Assembly: GCA_945878555.1 (NCBI GenBank)
Contig: CAMDWI010000003.1
Coordinates: forward strand, 1-64,000
Length of the DNA: 64,000 nucleotides
Direction of reading: 5' to 3'
From: Klebsiella pneumoniae
GTDB lineage: Bacteria; Pseudomonadota; Gammaproteobacteria; Eutrophobiales; Eutrophobiaceae
In this document: positions 58,178 through 64,000 of the stretch, piece by piece
Position numbering within the stretch: the stretch's first letter is position 1
How the letters are laid out: every line of letters begins with the position of its first letter
The notes under the pieces: generated by a model
What the model was told of the DNA's origin: nothing
The model's input: only the letters and a program-made list of their open reading frames with translations
Database searches by the model: none
Translations under genes and position numbers: made by a program

Positions 58178-58831
58178 ATGAACAAATTCGCAAGGGGTTT
58201 TCTAATTCTTGGCTTCGTACTGTCTGCCGCCTATGCCCAGGATTTTGATGCGCTAAAACAGCAGGCCGAAAAGGGCGATGCGACCGCCCAGGTCAAACTG
58301 GGTAAAATGTTAAACACCGGCGAAGGTGTTACGAGGGATGATGCCGAGGCGTTGAAGTGGTACAAACTGGCCGCCGCACAAAATAATTCCCAGGCCCAGA
58401 ATGACCTGGGCAATATGTACCGCGAGGGTGACGGCGTTCCGAAAGACGATGTTGAAGCAACACGCTGGTACACCTTATCGGCCGAACAGGGCCATCCCAG
58501 CGCCCAGAATCATCTCGGTTACAATTACTACATCGGCGCAGGCGTTGCCAAAAATGATGCCGAGGCGGTCAAGTGGTACAAACTTGCCGTCGTACAGGAC
58601 CATGCCCACTCCCAGTTTAATCTCGGCGTCATGTACGAGAATGGCGAAGGTGTAGCTAAAAATGCCGTGACGGCCTATGTCTGGTATTCACTTGCGGCGG
58701 CGAAGGGATTCAAGCTCGGGCAAGAAAGCGTCGAGAAGCTGAAAGCAAAACTGACTGAAGCGCAGGTTGCCGAGGCTACGAAGCTGGCGACACAGTGCAA
58801 GGAGTCCGGTTATAAGGATTGTAATTTATAG
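58178..58831 (+). CDS. exported Sel1-repeat protein
   Basis: Protein of 217 residues with a signal peptide (NKFARGFLILGFVLSAAYAQ). Four to five Sel1-like helical repeats of 36 residues follow, recognisable as AQVKLGKMLNTGEGVTRDDA, AQNDLGNMYREGDGVPKDDV, AQNHLGYNYYIGAGVAKNDA and SQFNLGVMYENGEGVAKNAV. The C-terminal tail carries two cysteines. It is a periplasmic scaffold type with unknown partner. The ATG is preceded by a run of seven G residues that serves as an unusually G-rich ribosome site. Confidence 0.87.
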   Translation: MNKFARGFLILGFVLSAAYAQDFDALKQQAEKGDATAQVKLGKMLNTGEGVTRDDAEALKWYKLAAAQNNSQAQNDLGNMYREGDGVPKDDVEATRWYTLSAEQGHPSAQNHLGYNYYIGAGVAKNDAEAVKWYKLAVVQDHAHSQFNLGVMYENGEGVAKNAVTAYVWYSLAAAKGFKLGQESVEKLKAKLTEAQVAEATKLATQCKESGYKDCNL

Positions 58832-58876
58832 TCAGGACTGCTGTACGGACAATCCATTTCGCATGGCAATACAAAC

Positions 58877-59131
58877 GTGAACTGGATAGACATCACCGGC
58901 TACCTGGCGGCCGCTTGCACAACGTCTGCTTTTATTCCCCAGTCCGTGAAGGTATTCAGGACCAGAAACACGACTGCCATTTCCTTAATCATGTATTCGC
59001 TAATCACCGTTGGCGTGGCGGGATGGTTAGTCTACGGCATACTGAAATCGGAGTGGCCCATCATCATTGCCAATGGCATAACGCTCCCTTTAGCAATGAT
59101 GATTCTTATCTACAAGATTAAATACAAGTAG
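58877..59131 (+). CDS. SemiSWEET-family small sugar transporter
   Basis: Membrane protein of 84 residues with three TM helices, starting at a GTG (58877). The PQ-loop is in TTSAFIPQSVKVFRTRNT and is followed by ISLIMYSLITVGVAGWLVYG, matching the SemiSWEET half-transporter that dimerises to move sugars by facilitated diffusion. Substrate not predictable. Located 45 bases after the Sel1 gene. Confidence 0.85.
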   Translation: MNWIDITGYLAAACTTSAFIPQSVKVFRTRNTTAISLIMYSLITVGVAGWLVYGILKSEWPIIIANGITLPLAMMILIYKIKYK

Positions 59132-59192
59132 TGGTATAAGGAGATGTCTGATTCCATCGCCCAAAAGCGATATTTTATATCTATATGATATG

Positions 59193-59248
59193 AACGATAT
59201 ATATATCGTTTTTATGCGATATATTGACAATATCGTCTTTAGACGATA
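59193..59248 (+). promoter_or_regulatory. three palindromic operators in front of hipBA
   Basis: A perfect 18-base palindrome AACGATATATATATCGTT (59193-59210), then CGATAT N7 ATATCG (59217-59235), then TATCG N8 CGATA (59231-59248). The last has the spacing of the E. coli HipB operator (TATCC N8 GGATA). A TTGACA at 59224-59229 could be the -35. Binding of the HipB dimer here would autorepress hipBA. Confidence 0.75.
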
Positions 59249-59258
59249 ACCTGCTCTT

Positions 59259-59522
59259 ATGGACTACCCTATTCGTTTCCCGGACCAGATACGGCAACAG
59301 TTACGCGCCTTGCGCAAGGCCAAGGGCCTGACTCAGGCGCAGCTTGGAAAATTGCTGGGCATCGGCCAGGTCCGCATTGCTGAAATCGAGCAGGACCCCT
59401 CGGTTGTGAGTGTCGGGCAACTGTTCAGGATACTCACCGCGCTGGATGCAAACATCGTGCTGCGTGATTCGCGGCCAGATGACACAGTGAGGCAAGACAC
59501 AACACCGAAAGGCTCCTGGTGA
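59259..59522 (+). CDS. hipB: HipB-like antitoxin, XRE family
   Basis: Antitoxin and autorepressor of 87 residues with a Cro/C1-type helix-turn-helix at 12-65 (LRALRKAKGLTQAQLGKLLGI, VRIAEIEQDPSVVSVGQLFRIL). The C-terminal tail ends in Trp, like the HipB tail that regulates its proteolysis. No Shine-Dalgarno sequence lies in the 10 bases between the last operator and the ATG. Overlaps hipA by 4 bases. Confidence 0.9.
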   Translation: MDYPIRFPDQIRQQLRALRKAKGLTQAQLGKLLGIGQVRIAEIEQDPSVVSVGQLFRILTALDANIVLRDSRPDDTVRQDTTPKGSW

Positions 59523-60850
59523 GCAGCGAACTTCATATCTGGATGAACGGTGAACCGGCCGGCGTGTGGTCGCGGAACCGCACCGGAGGTCATCGCCTGA
59601 CCTATGAGCCAAGCTGGCTCCATTCCCCACGACGGCGATCACTGTCACTGTCACTCCCCATCGGACCGACACGCGAGGTTACCGGCGCGCCGGTAGCGAG
59701 CTACTTTGAAAATCTGTTGCCCGATAACGATAATATCCGCCGTCGGCTCAGCGCACGCTTTCGCATCCGTGGCATAGAGGCATTTGAACTGCTGACGGCC
59801 ATCGGCCGCGACTGTGTAGGTGCCATTCAACTGCTGCCGCCGGGGACGATACCTGAAGGACACGATCAGATCGACGGTGTACCTCTCAATGAAACTGAAG
59901 TTGAGCATCTGCTTCGCAGCGTTACAGCCGATCCTTTAACCGGCATGCAAGATGACCAGGATGAATTTCGCATTTCGATAGCGGGCGCACAGGAAAAGAC
60001 CGCCCTGCTCTGCCAACACGGCAAGTGGTACCGTCCCCGGGGCGCAACGCCGACTACGCATATTTTAAAGCTGCCGCTCGGCATCGTCGGTGGCGGGATG
60101 CAACTTGACATGTCGGAGTCGATTGAAAATGAATGGCTGTGTGCGCAGATCCTGCGTGCGCTCGGATTTGCCGTGGCGAATACCGAAATGGCGGTATTCG
60201 GTACGCAAAAGGTACTGGTGGTCGAACGCTTCGACCGGCAGTGGATGGATGGGCGCTGGATTGCGAGATTGCCCCAGGAAGATTTCTGCCAGGCACTCGC
60301 GGTACCACCACATCGAAAATACGAATCCGATGGTGGCCCCGGGATAACAGATGCTTTGAAATTGCTCTCCGGCAGCGATTCACCGAATTCAGATCGGGAG
60401 CAATTCCTGCTGGCGCAACTGGCCTTCTGGCTACTGGCCGCGACCGATGGACACGCCAAGAACTTTTCTGTTTTCCTAAATGCCGGTGACAGCTATCGCC
60501 TGACACCGCTGTACGACGTGCTCTCGGCCTGGCCCGTCATCGGTCACGGTGCAAATTTGCTCGCACCACAAAAGGCACGGCTGGCGATGGGCCTGCATGC
60601 CCGGAACAGGCATTACAAATTGACGGAAATCCAGGCGCGACACTTCCGCGAACTGGCAGAAAGCAGTGGCGTACCGATGGTGTGGGACAAGATGCTGGCC
60701 TTGATCGAAAATGTACCCTCCGCACTTGCGAAGGTGGAACAAATACTTGCCCCGGACTTTCCACCGATGCTGTGGGAGCGAATTTCTAATGGCATGATCT
60801 CGCAGGTAGACACTTTCAAAAAACAGATTACGGGTAATGGCTCAGGCTGA
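59519..60850 (+). CDS. hipA: HipA-family serine/threonine kinase toxin
   Basis: Toxin kinase of 443 residues starting at a GTG inside the hipB stop. Couples to the HipB fold by its N-terminal subdomain (HIWMNGEPAGVWSR). The P-loop with the autophosphorylated serine is RISIAGAQEKTALL, the ATP region VVERFDRQW, and the catalytic loop TDGHAKNFSVFL with DVLSAWP (the metal Asp). E. coli HipA phosphorylates GltX and induces persistence. All catalytic residues appear present, so it is likely active. Confidence 0.92.
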   Translation: MSSELHIWMNGEPAGVWSRNRTGGHRLTYEPSWLHSPRRRSLSLSLPIGPTREVTGAPVASYFENLLPDNDNIRRRLSARFRIRGIEAFELLTAIGRDCVGAIQLLPPGTIPEGHDQIDGVPLNETEVEHLLRSVTADPLTGMQDDQDEFRISIAGAQEKTALLCQHGKWYRPRGATPTTHILKLPLGIVGGGMQLDMSESIENEWLCAQILRALGFAVANTEMAVFGTQKVLVVERFDRQWMDGRWIARLPQEDFCQALAVPPHRKYESDGGPGITDALKLLSGSDSPNSDREQFLLAQLAFWLLAATDGHAKNFSVFLNAGDSYRLTPLYDVLSAWPVIGHGANLLAPQKARLAMGLHARNRHYKLTEIQARHFRELAESSGVPMVWDKMLALIENVPSALAKVEQILAPDFPPMLWERISNGMISQVDTFKKQITGNGSG

Positions 60851-60954
60851 ACTCTGGAATTAATGACATGAGTTTATATGTCGTAATACTCCTTATCGCG
60901 CAATATAAACAGGTTTAATTGTCGCAAATCAGGATATTGAATCGCCAATATGAA

Positions 60955-62280
60955 TCAAGTCACCGTCCGATGACTTTTGCGTGTCGCGAAGTAGACCACC
61001 TGGATCACCAGAACCACCATGCCCGCGATCTGCAGTGGCCGTAAATCTCCCGTCGCGCGCGAGACCAGCATCACCGTACAGATGAGCGCAGCGACGATGG
61101 GCACCGCGATCGGCAGCCGGATCGCTGCGGGTGGTTCGCCCGGACGACGCATGAGGATCACCTGCGCGGTATTCATCAGTATGAACACACCGAGCAACAG
61201 GATCACCGTTGCCGAAGCAAGCTGGCTCACATCGCCCGCGAGGATCAGCGCAGTGGCGGCGATGAACATCGCGACCGTTGCGTAGTGGGGCGTGTTGCGC
61301 GTCGGGTGGATGCTGGCGAGCAGTTTCGGCAACAGACCCTGTCTCGCCATACCAAATATGAGGCGTGAGCCCATCACATAGTTAATCAGTGCGGTGTTGG
61401 CGACGGCAAAGATGGTGATCACCGTGTAAACCACCGCTGGCAGCCAGGGGGCCGCACGCTCCATCACTGCGCCCAGTGGCGCGGGTGCCGTGGACAGCTC
61501 CTGCCAGGGAACCACAGACACCGCCGTGATGGCGACGCCAAGATAGAGCGCGGTCGCGCCGAGCATCGCCGCAATCAGGCCGATCGGTACATTGCGCTTC
61601 GGATCCCTGACTTCTTCCGACACATTCAGGATGTCCTCGAATCCGATAAAGGCAAAAAATGTCAGCACCGCGCTCTGCAGGATGAGCGCACCCGTCTCAT
61701 ACCAGGCCTGCGCCGTCGGGAATTCCAGCAGATCGGCCGAACCCCAGAAACGCGCGCCCATGGCGATCACGAACACCAGCCCGGATACCTCTATAAAGGT
61801 GCAAAGCGCATTGAACCAGAGCGACTCCTTCAAACCGCGCCAGACCACCACACAGAGGAGTGCAAGATAGATCACGGCAATGAGTGTGAGCGTCGAATCA
61901 CTCGGGGCCGGCAGACCAAAGAGCCCGAGTACGTTTGCCGCGACGATGCGCGAACCCGTGGCCATCGAGGTGAGACCCGAGGCCACCACACAAAACCCGG
62001 CGGTATAGGAGAGCAACCGCGTTCGGAACGCCCGATCGATCACATAGGCCGTCCCGCCCGCCTGGGGATAACGCGCACCGAGCGCCGCATAGCTGAGCCC
62101 GGTCAGCAGCGCCGCCGCCATCGCGACGACAAAGGAGGTCCACACCGCGCCACCCAGTAGTCCCGCTGCCCGGCCGACGAGTCCATAAATCCCCGCCCCC
62201 ACCATCGAGCCGAGACCATACAAGGCGAGCATCGGCGCACCCATCTTCGGTAACAGACGTTGTTCTGTGGCGGGTTCCAT
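60955..62280 (-). CDS. APC-family amino-acid permease
   Basis: Permease of 441 residues with 12 TM helices. Conserved N-terminal motif LALYGLGSMVGAGIYGLVGRAAGL (helix 1) and FFAFIGFEDILNVSEEVRDPKRNVPIGL (helix 6). Resembles the YfnA/CAT-like branch of the APC superfamily. Substrate unknown. It is flanked by the toxin-antitoxin loci. Confidence 0.88.
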   Translation of the reverse strand: MEPATEQRLLPKMGAPMLALYGLGSMVGAGIYGLVGRAAGLLGGAVWTSFVVAMAAALLTGLSYAALGARYPQAGGTAYVIDRAFRTRLLSYTAGFCVVASGLTSMATGSRIVAANVLGLFGLPAPSDSTLTLIAVIYLALLCVVVWRGLKESLWFNALCTFIEVSGLVFVIAMGARFWGSADLLEFPTAQAWYETGALILQSAVLTFFAFIGFEDILNVSEEVRDPKRNVPIGLIAAMLGATALYLGVAITAVSVVPWQELSTAPAPLGAVMERAAPWLPAVVYTVITIFAVANTALINYVMGSRLIFGMARQGLLPKLLASIHPTRNTPHYATVAMFIAATALILAGDVSQLASATVILLLGVFILMNTAQVILMRRPGEPPAAIRLPIAVPIVAALICTVMLVSRATGDLRPLQIAGMVVLVIQVVYFATRKSHRTVT

Positions 62281-62390
62281 CTAGGTTGTTATGCCCTGGC
62301 TGTTCATTTGCATTTAAAACTGATCCGGGTCTGGTTGGGTTGATTATGACCTATACGCGTTTGTTGTTACCAGAGTTTCTCTCATTAGTT

Positions 62391-62519
62391 TCACTGTACC
62401 GGCCCGAGTGCTGTTACCACTGCAGATACCTTTTCTGCACAGGTCACCAGATCACTGAGCAGTTGTTCATCCTTGAGCTTGCCTATACGAACCAGATTGT
62501 CCAGTTCACGCGAGGTCAT
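62391..62519 (-). pseudogene. 42-codon remnant of a HEPN-type partner of the nucleotidyltransferase
   Basis: The ATG at 62519 overlaps the nucleotidyltransferase stop by 14 bases in another frame, as in coupled toxin-antitoxin genes. The product begins TSRELDNLVRIGKLKDEQLL, like the N-terminus of small HEPN proteins that follow such nucleotidyltransferases. It ends at a TGA after 42 residues, where full proteins have about 120 or more. No continuation is visible in the other frames downstream. Alternatively it is a real mini-protein. Confidence 0.4.
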
Positions 62520-63132
62520 TTTCCGATCCATAGATATAAAGTTTGGGTTGTGAATGTATGTTCACATAAAACGGATTTTTTTCCTTCAGCTTTTTTCGCC
62601 ATTCAGTCAGCGTCGAGAGATTGACGTTCACCTTTCTGTGCAAAAGGCATTCTGCATTTTCCAGTGCGGCGTAGATCCGCACATAGTCGAGAGCATCGCC
62701 AAATACCATTACATCAATATCGCTGCTTGCGGTGTCCGAACCTCGGGCGATAGATCCGTAAATAAAGGCGACATCAATCTGACTGAGGTTAGGCTCCAAT
62801 GCGTTTTTCAACGGCTCCCGTAATCCGACCGTTTTCCGGATTAAGCCGCTCAATTCTTCAAAGATCGGAGACTCCCGGTTGGCCTGATAATGCTTTTGCG
62901 TACCGACTCGCGTTACGGTGACCAGTTCACTGTCCGCCAGGCGTGCCAGTTCACGCTGCACCACACCGGAACCCGCACCAATCAGATTAATCAATTCAGT
63001 AGCAAAAAAACTGCGGTCCGGCTGGCCGAATAACAAACCCAACACCCGTAGCTGCGTGGCAGAAAATAATGCACCGGCCAGACTGGTTGGCGTTGGCACT
63101 TTTCGTACTGTGGATTTCAATGTTCTACCCAT
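62506..63132 (-). CDS. winged-helix nucleotidyltransferase, MNT-like antitoxin type
   Basis: Protein of about 208 residues from the ATG at 63132; a TTG at 63168 would add 12. N-terminal winged helix (ATQLRVLGLLFGQPDRSFFA, GVVQRELARLADSELVTVTR) and a C-terminal DNA polymerase beta-type nucleotidyltransferase with FIYGSIARGSDTASSDIDVM. In MNT/HEPN systems such enzymes AMPylate and silence the HEPN toxin. The HTH suggests autoregulation by binding the long palindrome that covers the start codon. Confidence 0.8.
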   Translation of the reverse strand: MGRTLKSTVRKVPTPTSLAGALFSATQLRVLGLLFGQPDRSFFATELINLIGAGSGVVQRELARLADSELVTVTRVGTQKHYQANRESPIFEELSGLIRKTVGLREPLKNALEPNLSQIDVAFIYGSIARGSDTASSDIDVMVFGDALDYVRIYAALENAECLLHRKVNVNLSTLTEWRKKLKEKNPFYVNIHSQPKLYIYGSENDLA

Positions 63133-63161
63133 ATTGGGTATATTAATACCCAATATGGGTA
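63126..63161. promoter_or_regulatory. long palindrome over the nucleotidyltransferase start
   Basis: Inverted repeat with perfect 15-base arms (TACCCATATTGGGTA at 63126-63140 and its complement at 63147-63161) around a 6-base AT centre. Each arm is itself nearly symmetric. The ATG at 63132 lies inside one arm. Probable operator for the winged-helix domain. Confidence 0.7.
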
Positions 63162-63192
63162 TGTTCAAGTGTTAACTCGTTTTCTCATTTAT

Positions 63193-63219
63193 GCGACATA
63201 TAAAGACTTATTATGTCGC
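63193..63219. repeat. inverted repeat upstream of the nucleotidyltransferase
   Basis: GCGACATA (63193-63200) and TATGTCGC (63212-63219) with an 11-base spacer; the related TTGTCGCT recurs at 63233-63240. It may be a regulatory site. No coding potential between the nucleotidyltransferase start and doc. Confidence 0.4.
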
Positions 63220-63287
63220 TAACGGCCTTTATTTGTCGCTTAAATGGGGTTTACTGTCGTGTAATTTTATAACGGGTGTCCCTCTAA

Positions 63288-63707
63288 TCAACCGCGCCGT
63301 CTTTCCTGGACGCGATTACGCGGGCGCATGCGTATATGCTCGCGCAGCCAGACGGCGAATTCGTCAACCGTCAACTGGCCTTCGGCGAGCGTCAGATAGA
63401 TTGTAAACAGCTCCACATCGTCTGCATCGAGTTGACCCTCATTTAATTCAATAAAGGTTTCACAAACAACAGCTGCCGTGCGTCTGTTACCGTCAATGAA
63501 AGGATGGTTGCGCACAAGGCCAAAAACAAGACTGGCAGCGAGATCGGCAAGATCAGGGAGAGGATCACCGTAGCTATACAGCTGCTGTGGCCGGGCCAAT
63601 GCAGATTCGAGCAGGGATTCATCACGCACTCCTGCACTACCACCATATTCGGCGAGTTGCCGATCATGGATCGCCAGTGTCAGTGCCTTGTTGATCCAGA
63701 CAATCAT
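63288..63707 (-). CDS. doc: Doc/Fic-type death-on-curing toxin
   Basis: Toxin of 139 residues with the Fic-core motif HPFIDGNRRTAAVV (HxFxDGNxR, near 68-76). The N-terminus IVWINKALTLAIHDRQLAEYGG is typical of chromosomal Doc. Doc of phage P1 phosphorylates EF-Tu and stalls translation. The motif has no visible defect. It is 6 bases downstream of its antitoxin; the Arg-rich C-terminus (HIRMRPRNRVQERRRG) is an extension. Confidence 0.9.
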   Translation of the reverse strand: MIVWINKALTLAIHDRQLAEYGGSAGVRDESLLESALARPQQLYSYGDPLPDLADLAASLVFGLVRNHPFIDGNRRTAAVVCETFIELNEGQLDADDVELFTIYLTLAEGQLTVDEFAVWLREHIRMRPRNRVQERRRG

Positions 63708-63713
63708 GTTGAA

Positions 63714-63938
63714 TCAATTTTCAGACAGCTTGTGCAACAAGGTGCGGCGCTTGCGCATTACGTCCTCCGCCACTTCCATCTGTCGCTCAAACTCAGGATC
63801 ATGCGGAATTAATTTGATCCCGCCCGGCACCTCGGTCGCATACAGAATATCGCCCTTGTCCACACGCAGGCGTGCAAGCAATTCCTTCGGCAGGACAACC
63901 CCTGCAGAATTACCCACTGTGGTGATTTTCAGTTTCAT
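63714..63938 (-). CDS. AbrB/MazE-type antitoxin paired with Doc
   Basis: Antitoxin of 74 residues. The N-terminal swapped-hairpin AbrB DNA-binding domain is KLKITTVGNSAGVVLPKELL, LRVDKGDILYATEVPGGIKL. The charged C-terminal helix (FERQMEVAEDVMRKRRTLL) would neutralise Doc. P1-type Doc is paired with Phd; here an AbrB-fold protein takes that place, an arrangement also known from other bacterial chromosomes. It is the first gene of the operon. Confidence 0.88.
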   Translation of the reverse strand: MKLKITTVGNSAGVVLPKELLARLRVDKGDILYATEVPGGIKLIPHDPEFERQMEVAEDVMRKRRTLLHKLSEN

Positions 63939-64000
63939 ATATACCTCACAAACAGGCTCAATATGCCTGTGTTAACTATATGTTATTACATACGTACTTA

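Overview
The window looks like the chromosome of a gammaproteobacterium. LeuS-LptE-HolA, NadD-RsfS-RlmH, PhoB/PhoR, BepA, SixA and a complete Gsp-type secretion operon are all of gammaproteobacterial type and order. Base composition is moderate (roughly 50-55% G+C by eye). A pyrophosphate-dependent phosphofructokinase next to a membrane H+-pyrophosphatase suggests a metabolism like that of sulfur-oxidising or methanotrophic members of the class, but the species cannot be named from this sequence. I saw no rRNA, tRNA or CRISPR array.

Layout. 1-2490: two M16 zinc peptidases. 2689-3519: a methyltransferase. 3530-7697: polyphosphate turnover (sixA, ppx, ppk). 7794-13330: phoU-pstB-pstA-pstC. 13724-14536: two small exported proteins. 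14723-19635: a lipoprotein and a TonB-dependent receptor. 19826-31116: a 12-gene type II secretion operon, gspC to gspN. 31232-35807: pstS, phoR, phoB and a porin. 36200-46776: housekeeping genes (comEA-like, leuS, lptE, holA, proA, nadD, rsfS, rlmH, maf) and a rimK cluster. 46880-50309: H+-pyrophosphatase and PPi-phosphofructokinase. 50461-58831: bepA, a CPBP protease, a three-domain glutaminase, membrane proteins, a Crp/Fnr regulator and a Sel1 protein. 58877-64000: an accessory end with SemiSWEET, HipBA, an amino-acid permease, a nucleotidyltransferase with a truncated partner, and an AbrB/Doc toxin-antitoxin pair.

Main result. The 32 kb from sixA to the porin reads as one phosphate-starvation island. 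PhoB-type sites (7-base repeats like CTGTCAT or CTGTAAC at 11-base intervals, usually with a -10-like hexamer exactly 10 bases further on) lie in front of pstS, the porin, the TonB receptor, a small TPR protein, a small secreted protein, pstC and, more weakly, phoB. The type II secretion operon and the receptor/lipoprotein pair lie between the two halves of the pst/pho system. This suggests that protein secretion, outer-membrane uptake and an extracellular or surface lipoprotein form a phosphate-scavenging programme. Known parallels are the phosphate-controlled Hxc system of Pseudomonas aeruginosa and the starvation-induced lipoprotein ElpS of Caulobacter. The functional link here is inference; the sites and gene order are read directly from the sequence.

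The right end is a typical accessory stretch. It holds three toxin-antitoxin-like loci with conspicuous palindromic operators at two of them.
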